64,000 nt of DNA, from the NCBI GenBank assembly GCA_934725855.1, contig CAKVCL010000002.1, positions 1 through 64,000 on the forward strand, in the 5' to 3' direction. The translations under genes were made by a program, and so were the position numbers. This stretch comes from an uncultured Cellulosilyticum sp. GTDB taxonomy: Bacteria > Bacillota > Clostridia > Lachnospirales > Cellulosilyticaceae. Under the pieces are notes generated by a model that was not told the DNA's origin, did not search any database, and worked only from the letters and a program-made list of their open reading frames with translations. Below are positions 44,328-52,734 of this stretch, piece after piece (position 1 is the stretch's first letter; each line of letters starts with the position of its first letter).

Positions 44328-46310
44328 ATGCAGTATAGAATTAATCACGGATGCGTAGCGTTTGCCGCTGATGTCATCTTAAAAGATATTAATTTTGAAA
44401 TTAGAGATACAGAAAAAATTGCAGTAGTTGGAAGAAATGGTTGTGGAAAGACGACTTTACTCAAATTGATTTCTGGTGAGGTAGACTTATCTAAAAGAGA
44501 TAGTGATGAAGATATCTTTATTGCTAAATCAGGAAATCCTACGATTGGTTATTTAAAGCAAATGACATTTGAAGATGTCAATGTGACGATGGAAAAAGAA
44601 ATCCGTAAAGTATTTAAGCCTTATATTGAAATGCAAAAGGAATTAGAAGCTAAAAGACAAAAGATGGAACAAGACCCTAGTGATGAAAATATCTTAGCTT
44701 ATACAAAGCTTGAAGAGCATTTTACAGATATTGGTGGCTATTATTATGAAAAAGAATATGAAACCATGATTCGTCAATTTGGTTTTTCACAAGAAGATAA
44801 ACAAAAGCCTCTTCGTGCTTTTTCAGGTGGACAGCAAACTAAAATTGCATTTATTAAGATGCTTTTAGAAAAACCAGATATTTTATTATTAGATGAGCCC
44901 ACTAACCACTTGGATATTGAAACGATTAAATGGTTAGAAAGTTATTTAAAGGGCTATAAAAGAGCCGTGGTTATTGTATCCCATGACCGTATGTTCCTTG
45001 ATAATATAGTAGATGTGGTTTATGAAATTGAATATGGTAAGACCACAAGATATAAAGGGAATTACACTGCCTTTATGGAGCAAAAAAGAAAGAATTGGGA
45101 AAAACAAGCCAAAGATTATGAGCTTCAGCAAAAAGAAATTGCTAGATTACAAGCGATAGTGGATAAGTTTAAAGGACATCCTACAAAGGTTTCTATGGCA
45201 AAATCTAAAATGAAGCAAATCGAGCATATGGAACTCGTTGCGCCGCCAGAGCGTTATGACAATCGAACATTCCATGCACATTTCAATCCAGAAGTGGAAA
45301 CAGGTAAGGAAGTTTTAACGGTTAAAGATTTAGCCATTGGTTATGAAGAAGGAAAAGTACTTTGCAATGTTAATATGACGCTTGAAAAAGGGCAGAAGAT
45401 TGGCATCATTGGCGGTAATGGTCTTGGAAAATCCACTTTCTTAAAAACGATTACAGAACGTATACCTAGTTTGGGTGGAGAATATCACTATGGGATTCGT
45501 GTGAAAATCGGTTACTTTGACCAGCAAATGGCTCAATATACCAGTGAAAAACAGGTCATTGATGATTACTGGGATGAATTTCCTCAGATGACCCAAACAG
45601 AAGTAAGAAGTGCATTAGGAGCTTTCCTTTTTACAGGAGATGAAGTTTTTAAGAAAATTAGTATGTTATCAGGTGGAGAAAGAGTGCGTTTAGCACTGTG
45701 TAAGATTTTTACCACTAAACCAAACCTACTGATTCTAGATGAGCCGACTAACCACATGGATATTATTGGAAAAGAAACTCTAGAACGTATGCTAAAAGAC
45801 TATACAGGTACCGTTCTTTTTGTTTCCCATGACCGTTATTTTATTAAACAGATTTCAGATAAACTGCTTTCATTTGAAAAGAATAGAAATACTGAGTTTT
45901 ACCAATATGGTTATGAAGAGTATTTAGAAAAGAAAGCAAGAGAAGAGGAAAATAATGAGCAAGACTATGTCAGTACAAGAAAAATTCCAGCAGTAGCACC
46001 TTTAGCTCAAACAGTTTCTAAGGGGAAAACGTCAAGCACCAGTACGCCAGTGAATAATAACCCAGGAAAAGAGCGTGCTAAGTTTGAGCGAAAAGTAAAA
46101 AGAGCAGAGGAAAGTGTGACAAGCTGTGAAGAAGAAATTGAAGCATTAAAAGAGGAATTAATGAATCCTGAACATGCTTCAAGCTATTCAAAACTTGAAG
46201 AGATTCAAGCTCAAATTGATGAAAAAGAAGAAGAATTAATGGGACTTATGGAAGAATGGGAAGCTTGTCAACATGCCTTAGAAGCTTATAATAGTGAAAA
46301 TCCAGTATAG
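44328..46310 (+). CDS. ABC-F family ATPase
   Basis: The 660-residue protein has two ABC domains and no membrane segment. Walker A motifs are GRNGCGKTT and GGNGLGKST; signatures FSGGQQTKI and LSGGERVRL are followed by LLLDEPTNHLD and LILDEPTNHMD. A roughly 80-residue charged linker (interdomain arm) separates them and a lysine/glutamate-rich coiled coil ends the protein. ABC-F proteins bind the ribosome E site and either aid translation or displace antibiotics (Lsa, Vga, OptrA types). Resistance versus housekeeping role cannot be decided by eye. GAGGTAAATAT precedes the ATG. Confidence 0.9.
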   Translation: MQYRINHGCVAFAADVILKDINFEIRDTEKIAVVGRNGCGKTTLLKLISGEVDLSKRDSDEDIFIAKSGNPTIGYLKQMTFEDVNVTMEKEIRKVFKPYIEMQKELEAKRQKMEQDPSDENILAYTKLEEHFTDIGGYYYEKEYETMIRQFGFSQEDKQKPLRAFSGGQQTKIAFIKMLLEKPDILLLDEPTNHLDIETIKWLESYLKGYKRAVVIVSHDRMFLDNIVDVVYEIEYGKTTRYKGNYTAFMEQKRKNWEKQAKDYELQQKEIARLQAIVDKFKGHPTKVSMAKSKMKQIEHMELVAPPERYDNRTFHAHFNPEVETGKEVLTVKDLAIGYEEGKVLCNVNMTLEKGQKIGIIGGNGLGKSTFLKTITERIPSLGGEYHYGIRVKIGYFDQQMAQYTSEKQVIDDYWDEFPQMTQTEVRSALGAFLFTGDEVFKKISMLSGGERVRLALCKIFTTKPNLLILDEPTNHMDIIGKETLERMLKDYTGTVLFVSHDRYFIKQISDKLLSFEKNRNTEFYQYGYEEYLEKKAREEENNEQDYVSTRKIPAVAPLAQTVSKGKTSSTSTPVNNNPGKERAKFERKVKRAEESVTSCEEEIEALKEELMNPEHASSYSKLEEIQAQIDEKEEELMGLMEEWEACQHALEAYNSENPV

Positions 46311-46356
46311 CTTTATAGGTGGAGAAGGGACAATTAGAATCTATGGAGGAAACAAT

Positions 46357-47280
46357 ATGAAAGAAATCACACTTAAACAAACAGGACTTCATATTCCTGC
46401 TATTGCGATAGGATGTATGAGAATAAGTGCAGTGGAAGAACAGGCATTAGTAGAATTAATCCATTATTGTATAGAAGAAGGACTTAACTTCTTTGATCAT
46501 GCGGATATATATGGTGGAGGAGCTTCAGAAATAGCTTTTTCAAAGGCTTTTAAACAAACAGGGTTAAAAAGAGAAGACATCATGCTTCAATCTAAATGTG
46601 GGATTAAGCCGGGGATTATGTTTGACTTTTCTAAGGATTACATTTTAGAAGCAGTGGATGGGATATTAAAGAGATTAGACACAGATTATTTAGATTTATT
46701 AGTCCTTCATAGGCCTGATGCTCTAGTAGAGCCAGAAGAAGTAGCTGAAGCGTTTGATATACTTCATACTTTAGGAAAGGTTAGAAGATTTGGAGTGTCT
46801 AATCATAAACCTATGCAGATTGAACTTTTAAAGAAATATGTAAAGCAGCCGATTGAAGTCAATCAATTGCAAATGAGTTTGCCTGTTTCTCAAATGATTG
46901 CAAATGGACTTGAAGTCAATATGCAGACAGATGGAGCGATTGACCGTGATGGAAGTGTACTTGACTATTGCCGATTAAAAGATATCACCATCCAAGCGTG
47001 GTCACCTTTCCAATATGGATTTTTTGAAGGTGCCTATATTGGAAATAAGGAAAAGTTCCCAGAACTTAATAAAGCACTAGAAGAACTAGCTGAAAAATAT
47101 CAAACTACCCCAACAGGTATTGCGACAGCTTGGATGCTTAGACATCCTGCTAAGATTCAAATGATATCAGGAAGTACTAATTTAAAACGAATTAGTGAAA
47201 TGGTTGAGGGAAGTAATATCCTATTAACACGTGAAGAATGGTATAAGTTATATTTAAGTGCAGGACATATTTTACCTTAG
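46357..47280 (+). CDS. Aldo/keto reductase
   Basis: The 307-residue TIM-barrel NAD(P)H-dependent reductase acts on carbonyl compounds in the cytoplasm. The catalytic tetrad is visible: Asp and Tyr in DHADIYGGG, Lys in LQSKCGI and His in LLVLHRPDAL. The ending ISGSTNLKRISE is the cofactor phosphate-binding loop. It resembles the YdhF subgroup. ATG 46357 has GGAGG seven bases upstream; the longer reading frame runs into the end of the ABC-F gene without a site. Physiological substrate unknown. Confidence 0.9.
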   Translation: MKEITLKQTGLHIPAIAIGCMRISAVEEQALVELIHYCIEEGLNFFDHADIYGGGASEIAFSKAFKQTGLKREDIMLQSKCGIKPGIMFDFSKDYILEAVDGILKRLDTDYLDLLVLHRPDALVEPEEVAEAFDILHTLGKVRRFGVSNHKPMQIELLKKYVKQPIEVNQLQMSLPVSQMIANGLEVNMQTDGAIDRDGSVLDYCRLKDITIQAWSPFQYGFFEGAYIGNKEKFPELNKALEELAEKYQTTPTGIATAWMLRHPAKIQMISGSTNLKRISEMVEGSNILLTREEWYKLYLSAGHILP

Positions 47281-47295
47281 AAATTTATCAATATT

Positions 47296-47330
47296 TGCAC
47301 TAAGCCCAATAGGTTTGGTGCATTTTTTTT
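47296..47330 (+). terminator. Terminator of the aldo/keto reductase gene
   Basis: TGCACTAAGCC pairs with GGTTTGGTGCA (two G-T pairs), loop of about five bases, followed by eight T residues. Confidence 0.8.
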
Positions 47331-47350
47331 GTCTAGGAAAGGGGTATATT

Positions 47351-48352
47351 ATGAAAGGTAAAGTTAAAGTTGGGGATGTTCGATTAAAAGAGGCTAAGAT
47401 AGAAGATGCAAAGCTGATTCATTCACTTAAATATAGGACTTTTTTGCCTTTATATATGAAGTATCAAGATCATGAAACAAATCCAGCCAATGAAAAAATA
47501 GACAAGGTAGAGTGGCAGCTTAAGGATCCCAAAACAACTTATTGGTTAATTAACTATAAAGACCAGACGGTTGGAGCTATAAGAGTACAAGAGAAACAAA
47601 AGGATATTTACAGAATTGCTCCTATCTTTATTATTCCAGAATACAAGAATAGAGGCATTGCTAGTGTTGTACTTGAAAGAATATTAAAGTATTATGAAAA
47701 CGCGATTGTATGGCATTTAGATACGATATTAGAAGAAAAAATGAGCTGTCATTTATATGAGAAATTTGGTTTTACACAAACAGGAAAGCAAGAAGTAATT
47801 AATGAGAGGATGACAATTGTTTACTATGAAAAGATTAATTTAGCGATCCATCTTTTTAAAGATACAGATGCTGAATCAGTTTCTTATTTAATCTGCAGGA
47901 ATTTTAAAGAGATCAATGTAAAAGACTATGGACAAGAGGCAGTAGAAGAATTGGTTAAAACTCATGATGCAGCGTGGGTAAGGAAGATAGCAAGCTATGC
48001 CAATATGTATGTATTTAGAAGAAAGGAGCAGATTATTGCTGTAGGGTCCATTTCAAGTTTCTGGGGAAGTTTAACAGAAAGTATTATTTTAACAGTTTTT
48101 GTGCTTCCAGAGTATCATAAAATGGGGATAGGACGAAAGGTTATTCATACACTAGAGCAAGAGCAACTTTTTTTAAGAGCCAATCGCATAGAGATCCCTG
48201 CTTCTATAACAGGGGTGGAATTTTATAGAAAGCTAGGTTATGATTACAAAAATGGTATTAAAGAGCTAGATGAAGAAGGACATTATCGTTTAGAAAAATT
48301 TCAAAAGCCATCAAATGATAAGAAGCATAATGGGGTTAATAAACTAAAATAG
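47351..48352 (+). CDS. Double-GNAT acetyltransferase
   Basis: The 333-residue protein contains two GNAT domains in tandem. The first (about 8-165) has PIFIIPEYKNRGIASVVLERI with the acetyl-CoA loop and ends HLYEKFGFTQTGKQ; the second (about 172-325) has TVFVLPEYHKMGIGRKVIHTLEQ and ends FYRKLGYDYKNG. Tandem GNATs may use one half for catalysis and one for substrate binding; here both acetyl-CoA loops look intact. GGGG followed by ATG 47351 is the start; upstream codons lie in the terminator. Substrate unknown. Confidence 0.87.
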   Translation: MKGKVKVGDVRLKEAKIEDAKLIHSLKYRTFLPLYMKYQDHETNPANEKIDKVEWQLKDPKTTYWLINYKDQTVGAIRVQEKQKDIYRIAPIFIIPEYKNRGIASVVLERILKYYENAIVWHLDTILEEKMSCHLYEKFGFTQTGKQEVINERMTIVYYEKINLAIHLFKDTDAESVSYLICRNFKEINVKDYGQEAVEELVKTHDAAWVRKIASYANMYVFRRKEQIIAVGSISSFWGSLTESIILTVFVLPEYHKMGIGRKVIHTLEQEQLFLRANRIEIPASITGVEFYRKLGYDYKNGIKELDEEGHYRLEKFQKPSNDKKHNGVNKLK

Positions 48353-48446
48353 GTCTAAGATAATAAGTTATAAATGAAATTTTAGGATTGTCATAAATAA
48401 AGATGGTATAATCATCTATAATAGATGGCACATTTAGGAGGAAAAA

Positions 48447-48953
48447 ATGAAGCAAAAACAATATTCTTTATATAGTATAGGCATTTTAGTAATGATTTTA
48501 ATGGATCAGCTTAGCAAATGGATGGCTATTCATTTTTTAAAGGGACAGTCTAATTTTTTAATTATTAGAGATGTACTAGAGCTTGAATATCTGGAAAATA
48601 GAGGGGCTGCATTTGGATCATTTGATGGGAAACGTGTGTTTTTGGTGTTGCTTACGGTAGCGCTTACAGGTTTGATCATCTATAGACTCATTTGTTTGCC
48701 AGAAGATAAAAAATATCTAGGAATGAAAATTTGTTTAATGGCTATTATAAGTGGTGCTTTGGGAAATTTATTAGACAGAGTCTTTAGAGGATATGTAGTA
48801 GACTTTATTTATTTTGTGCCGATTAATTTTCCTAAGTTTAATATTGCCGATTCATATATTGTTGTGGCACTCTGTATTTTAATGATTTTACTATTTACAT
48901 ATTATCAAGAAAAAGATGCAGAATTTTTATTAAGTTTAAAAAGAAAGATGTAA
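48447..48953 (+). CDS. lspA: Lipoprotein signal peptidase (signal peptidase II)
   Basis: The 168-residue membrane aspartyl protease removes signal peptides from diacylglyceryl-modified prolipoproteins. Four helices are predicted. The catalytic dyad is present: first Asp in GNLLDRVFRGYVVDFIYF and second Asp in FNIADSYIVV; LENRGAAFGSF is the third family block. AGGAGG lies eight bases before ATG. Usually lspA precedes rluD or a pyrimidine operon; here it stands alone, so it may be a second copy. Confidence 0.93.
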   Translation: MKQKQYSLYSIGILVMILMDQLSKWMAIHFLKGQSNFLIIRDVLELEYLENRGAAFGSFDGKRVFLVLLTVALTGLIIYRLICLPEDKKYLGMKICLMAIISGALGNLLDRVFRGYVVDFIYFVPINFPKFNIADSYIVVALCILMILLFTYYQEKDAEFLLSLKRKM

Positions 48954-49090
48954 TAAAAAAATTAAGATTAAAAGAATATAATAGATATCATTTTTAATTT
49001 TGAAATGTTAAAATAAGGTAAATATTCAATTGGCAAATCATAATGAGTGTAAAATAGTACTAATTTAAGCTATGTAATTTGAGGTGAAAA

Positions 49091-49888
49091 ATGAGATTAA
49101 CCAATAAATCACCAGCAATAAAAGTTGAGTGGGAAAAAGTATTAAAACAAGAAAAACAGTTTATTGAGAAAAGAATAGAAAAAAAACCTTTCCTACTTAG
49201 CCAAAAATTAGAGGAAAAGATTCCTGAAAAATTAGAAGAAACATTAGAATGTGCTTTTGAAAAGGCGTTTACTTTAGTTTTTAATAAGGGAACATCTATC
49301 ATAGAAAAAACGTATAAGCGTGATGAAATCGAAAAGACATATAAGGTGCAACAGTTTGAAGTGGAACTTAGAAAAAATAGGAAATCCCTTAATGCCATGA
49401 AAAAAGAGGCAGTAAAAACAGGCATTGGAAATCTTCTACTTTCTGGAGCTTCTGGAGTAGGAATGGGTATATTAGGGATTGGCTTACCTGATGTTCCAAT
49501 ATTTATAGCAATACTACTTAAAAATGTTTATGAGATTGCGTTACATTATGGATTTAAATATGATACACAAGACGAACAATATTTCATTTTGTTGGTGATT
49601 GAAGGAGCCAATTCCTATGGAGAGCATTTAAAACAAATTAATAATGAAATCAACCATTATTGTCAATGGGGGGAGTTTAATGCAAAATTTTTATTACAAG
49701 AACAAATAAAAAAAACAGCTAAAACGCTATCAGGTGAGTTACTCTATATGAAATTTTTACAGGGTATTCCGATTGTTGGAGCAGTGGGCGGTGCTTATGA
49801 CATAGTTTATTTGCAAAGAGTTAATGAATATGTAAAACTAAAATATCAATATAGATATTTGTTTAATCAGAAGGTAAGTATGAAATAA
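49091..49888 (+). CDS. EcsC-family protein
   Basis: The 265-residue protein matches the EcsC domain: an N-terminal charged helical part (1-100), then a conserved amphipathic to hydrophobic region (about 105-150; TGIGNLLLSGASGVGMGILG and GLPDVPIFIAILLKNVYEIAL) and the ending LQGIPIVGAVGGAYD. EcsC was first described beside the Bacillus EcsAB transporter but its biochemical role is uncertain; related proteins associate with membranes. No ecsAB genes are adjacent. GAGGTGAAAA precedes the ATG. Confidence 0.85.
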   Translation: MRLTNKSPAIKVEWEKVLKQEKQFIEKRIEKKPFLLSQKLEEKIPEKLEETLECAFEKAFTLVFNKGTSIIEKTYKRDEIEKTYKVQQFEVELRKNRKSLNAMKKEAVKTGIGNLLLSGASGVGMGILGIGLPDVPIFIAILLKNVYEIALHYGFKYDTQDEQYFILLVIEGANSYGEHLKQINNEINHYCQWGEFNAKFLLQEQIKKTAKTLSGELLYMKFLQGIPIVGAVGGAYDIVYLQRVNEYVKLKYQYRYLFNQKVSMK

Positions 49889-49918
49889 TAAAGTTGTTTG
49901 ACATAGGGAAGTAAAAAG

Positions 49919-49960
49919 ATAAAAAACATCTCAGTATTTTTTATACTGAGGTGTTTTTTT
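49919..49960 (+). terminator. Terminator of the EcsC gene
   Basis: AACATCTCAGTAT, loop TTTTT, ATACTGAGGTGTT, then TTTTT. One G-T pair; strong stem. Confidence 0.92.
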
Positions 49961-49999
49961 ATGGAGAATTGCATAATGAAATAGGTATAATTTGTTTTG

Positions 50000-50064
50000 A
50001 AATATAGACAAAAGAAAATAATGTTTATCAAAATATAGACAAATTATATTTGTTGTTGTATGAT
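50000..50064 (+). promoter_or_regulatory. Promoter with repeated AAATATAGACAAA element
   Basis: The 13-base sequence AAATATAGACAAA occurs at 50000-50012 and again at 50031-50043, 31 bases apart (about three helical turns). The second copy contains a -35-like TAGACA (50036-50041), and TATGAT (50059-50064) lies 17 bases later as a -10. The repeats are candidate binding sites, perhaps for the DUF2087-HTH product of the next gene. Confidence 0.6.
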
Positions 50065-50096
50065 TACACTTGCAATAGGAATTGAGGAGGAAGGCA

Positions 50097-50849
50097 ATGA
50101 TTTGGAATTTTAGTGTGGAAGAAATTGCACGTGGGTATGTAAAAAATGAGAATAAATATGAATGTATGATTTGCCAGAAGGCTTTTTGGCAAGGAAGAAT
50201 CTACGAAATAGATCATGTATTGTACGATGCAGAGGGAGCTATAAGCACACATTTAAAAAATGAACATCATAGTATGGCAGCTTATTTATTAGAAGAGGGA
50301 GCAAGTTTGATGGGCCTTAGTGAGGTGCAAAATAAGTTTTTAAAAATGATTCTTGAAGGTAAAACAGATAAAGAAATAGGTGAAACATTAGGCATTGCTC
50401 AATCTACCGTTAGAAATCACCGATTTAAATTGAGAGAAAAAGAAAAACAAGCAAAACTTTTTACAGCATTGATGCTTTCAATAGAAACAGAAACCCATCA
50501 TGAAATTAATAAGAGTGATTTAGGCATTATTGAAGAGATTCATATGTCAGCAACAATGGTAGATGATCGTTATACGATTACAGATAAGGAGAGAGAGAAA
50601 ACCATCTCAACCTATATAAAGCAAGATGGAACCATTAAACAATTTCCAAGCAAAGAAAAGAAAAAGATTATTATACTTAGCGAAATAATAAAGCATTTCG
50701 AAAAAGCACGCCAGTATGAAGAAAAAGAAGTGAATGCTATATTAAAAGGCCTATATGCTGAGGATTATCCAACATTAAGACGCGCCCTGATAGAATATGG
50801 ATTTATGGAGCGTTCAGTGGATTGCAAAAAGTATCAGGTCAAAAAGTAA
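50097..50849 (+). CDS. LuxR-type HTH regulator with DUF2087 domain
   Basis: The 250-residue protein starts with a CxxC-containing region (YECMICQKAFW, then a His pair in HLKNEHH, possibly a zinc site), then a LuxR/sigma-70 region-4-like HTH at about 77-112 (LSEVQNKFLKMILEGKTDKE, LGIAQSTVRNHRFKL) and ends with a DUF2087 domain (about 180-245; KQFPSKEKKKIIILSEIIKHF, RRALIEYGFMERS). DUF2087 is a helical domain found in transcription regulators of Firmicutes. GAGGAGGAAGG precedes ATG 50097; a TTG further up has no site. Repeats in its promoter suggest autoregulation. Ligand and targets are unknown. Confidence 0.82.
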   Translation: MIWNFSVEEIARGYVKNENKYECMICQKAFWQGRIYEIDHVLYDAEGAISTHLKNEHHSMAAYLLEEGASLMGLSEVQNKFLKMILEGKTDKEIGETLGIAQSTVRNHRFKLREKEKQAKLFTALMLSIETETHHEINKSDLGIIEEIHMSATMVDDRYTITDKEREKTISTYIKQDGTIKQFPSKEKKKIIILSEIIKHFEKARQYEEKEVNAILKGLYAEDYPTLRRALIEYGFMERSVDCKKYQVKK

Positions 50850-50935
50850 ATTAGGACAAAGTAGACGATAAAAGAGGACAATGAATTATAGAAGAAAAAG
50901 AATACTAACAAAAAGAAATAAACAGGAAAGGACGG

Positions 50936-50983
50936 ATGTTGGCAGTAAGAAAATACCAACATATAAGTAGATATGAAATATGA
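50936..50983 (+). other. Possible 15-codon leader ORF with hairpin before the second DUF2087 gene
   Basis: GGAAAGGACGG precedes ATG 50936, which opens MLAVRKYQHISRYEI and stops at 50983, overlapping the start of the next gene in another frame. The segment 50936-50962 forms a hairpin (ATGTTGG with CCAACAT). The following gene itself has no good ribosome site, so reinitiation from this ORF is possible. Confidence 0.35.
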
Positions 50984-51311
50984 GGAAATGTTAGAAAAGT
51001 ATAAAGGGAAATTAGCAAATTATTATGATGAGGAAGGGAAACTTGTACAGTACCCATCAAAAAGGCCACTACGTATATTAGCGTTATTAAAAGTGGCTGA
51101 GGATTTTGAAAAAGGAAGGACTTATACAGAAAAAGAAGTAAATGAAGTGATAAGAAAAAATATTACTTTTAGTGATCATGAACTCATTCGACGTGAGATG
51201 TACCAGTACAAAATCATGAATCGCTTACCGAATGGTTCACAATATTGGCTTGAAGAAGAGAAAATAGTGATAAACTCTGTAAAAAACTTTTACAATAAAA
51301 GCAAAATCTAA
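50973..51311 (+). CDS. Stand-alone DUF2087 protein
   Basis: The 112-residue protein is essentially one DUF2087 domain. Residues 19-85 (YDEEGKLVQYPSKRPLRILALLKVAEDFEKGRTYTEKEV in essence) parallel the C-terminal domain of the upstream regulator: both have a PSK-x4-I/L lead, an EKEVN motif and an RRxxxxY/G ending. It lacks any HTH. It could modulate the upstream protein by dimerising with it. Its own ribosome site is weak, and a small upstream ORF overlaps its start. Confidence 0.72.
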   Translation: MKYEEMLEKYKGKLANYYDEEGKLVQYPSKRPLRILALLKVAEDFEKGRTYTEKEVNEVIRKNITFSDHELIRREMYQYKIMNRLPNGSQYWLEEEKIVINSVKNFYNKSKI

Positions 51312-51424
51312 AACTCTACTGTTGGGTTACCTATTCCAAAAGCCTTAAAATAAGTGATTCTACTACTGGAAGGTTGAGAAAGAAAACTAAGTAAGTTAGT
51401 ATAAGGGGGAAGGGAGAGAGGGGT

Positions 51425-52195
51425 ATGTTTGAAATAGATAAAGAAAAGTTTGGTACATTTGTTTGTGAAAGACGTAAGGAAAAGAAAATGACTCAGAAGG
51501 AACTTGCTGAAAAACTTTATATATCTGATAAAGCGGTTAGTAAGTGGGAACGTGGACTAAGTATGCCAGATATTTCACTTTTAATACCTATGTCAGAAGT
51601 TTTAGAAGTAACCGTTACAGAATTATTGGAAGGGAAGAAAATGGAGAAGTCGGAGCAGATGAGTACGGAACAAGTAGAGATATTAATGCAAAAGGCACTT
51701 TGTTTATCTGATGAAGAACCACCACTTGCTAAGCAAAATAAGAAAAAAAGAGGGCTCTTGCTATTGGGAGCTATTTTAATAGCCCTTTTTGAAGGAACAC
51801 TAATGGTGATATTAGGAAATATACCAATAGGTACATTATTAGAAGGTATTGGTTTAGGTGAAGTATTAGGGATTACATTTGGAATTTATTTTGGATGTGT
51901 CTTATCTGAAAAATTGCCTAAATATTATGATGAATATCCAATAAGTGGTTATTTTGAAAAAGGTTTTGAACTTCACTTGCCAGGTGTTTGTTTTAATAAT
52001 CATAATTGGCCCTATATGCTTAAGATTGGGTATTACTGGAGTTTACTTACTATCTTTTTCACACCTCTAGTTTTTATCATATTTGTTGTATTAGGGCTTA
52101 ATAATGCGAATATACTTACTATGATTGCAACTGCAGTTAGTATATTAGGGCTGTTTGTTCCCTGTTATTACGTAGGCATAAGATATAGTAAGTAA
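51425..52195 (+). CDS. XRE-family regulator with membrane C-terminus
   Basis: The 256-residue protein has an N-terminal Cro/CI-type HTH (about 10-66; MTQKELAEKLYISDKAVSKWERG, PDISLLIPMSEVLEVTVTELL), a linker and then about four hydrophobic helices (about 108-128, 135-155, 205-228, 232-252). Such membrane-tethered XRE proteins occur in clostridia and may sense envelope or drug stress. AGGGAGAGAGG precedes the ATG. It is monocistronic with a terminator downstream. Confidence 0.85.
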   Translation: MFEIDKEKFGTFVCERRKEKKMTQKELAEKLYISDKAVSKWERGLSMPDISLLIPMSEVLEVTVTELLEGKKMEKSEQMSTEQVEILMQKALCLSDEEPPLAKQNKKKRGLLLLGAILIALFEGTLMVILGNIPIGTLLEGIGLGEVLGITFGIYFGCVLSEKLPKYYDEYPISGYFEKGFELHLPGVCFNNHNWPYMLKIGYYWSLLTIFFTPLVFIIFVVLGLNNANILTMIATAVSILGLFVPCYYVGIRYSK

Positions 52196-52215
52196 TAACT
52201 GTAAGGTTTTACTTG

Positions 52216-52258
52216 TCCAGTTGGTGTTTATTAGTAAATACCAACTGGATATTTTTTT
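52216..52258 (+). terminator. Terminator of the XRE membrane regulator
   Basis: TCCAGTTGGTGTTTA pairs with TAAATACCAACTGGA (one G-T pair), four-base loop, followed by TATTTTTTT. Confidence 0.93.
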
Positions 52259-52343
52259 GGATAAGTGGCAACTTAAGTAAATGTTGGTTGAATAAAGATG
52301 GATAGTTTAATGCTATAATCAGCAAGGGAAAATAGAAGTATAA

Positions 52344-52524
52344 CTTACAAACGGGCAAGTCTATGTATTAAAGAATCAACCTGAGACAGGCAATATAGTC
52401 AAAGAATACTTTGAAAGCAGATCATTTAAATATGATTAATGAGAGTATAGGGGTAATTGCTATGAATATACTAATTATTGTAGGCGTGTTTGGGTTGGCT
52501 TATAAGAGAAGCCAATTAACATAA
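52344..52524 (+). other. Unassigned coding-like fragments
   Basis: Within the 539-base gap before the Na/Pi gene, 52344-52439 is open and reads NGQVYVLKNQPETGNIVKEY and more, a protein-like sequence I cannot place. A second small ORF at 52432-52524 (30 codons, beginning MINESIGVIAMNIL) has a hydrophobic stretch ending in KRSQ, like a membrane anchor tail. Together they may be the debris of one decayed gene. The remainder of the gap holds the Pho-like repeats and promoter. Confidence 0.3.
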
Positions 52525-52596
52525 GAGGGTGAAATTTTTACGCAAACGATATAAAGTCCCAATTAATTATAGAACAAGACTGAAAATTTAGACGTA

Positions 52597-52659
52597 TTTT
52601 ACAAAAATTTTACGTATTTCTTTTACGCTTTTTACTTTTTCGACTTTATTAGGTATAAT
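52597..52659 (+). promoter_or_regulatory. Pho-box-like TTTTAC repeats and promoter of the Na/Pi cotransporter
   Basis: TTTTAC occurs at 52597, 52608, 52621 and 52630, that is with intervals of 11, 13 and 9 bases, followed by TATAAT at 52654-52659 and a weak -35. Bacillus PhoP binds direct TT(A/C/T)A(C/T)A repeats with about 11-base period near the promoter. The location before a phosphate-type transporter supports phosphate control by a PhoP-like regulator; this is inference. Confidence 0.6.
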
Positions 52660-52734
52660 AGATAGGAATGAAAATATGAAAATGAAGTAAAAAATTAGCG
52701 TATACTTTATTCGAGCATAAAGAGGAGAAGTAAA

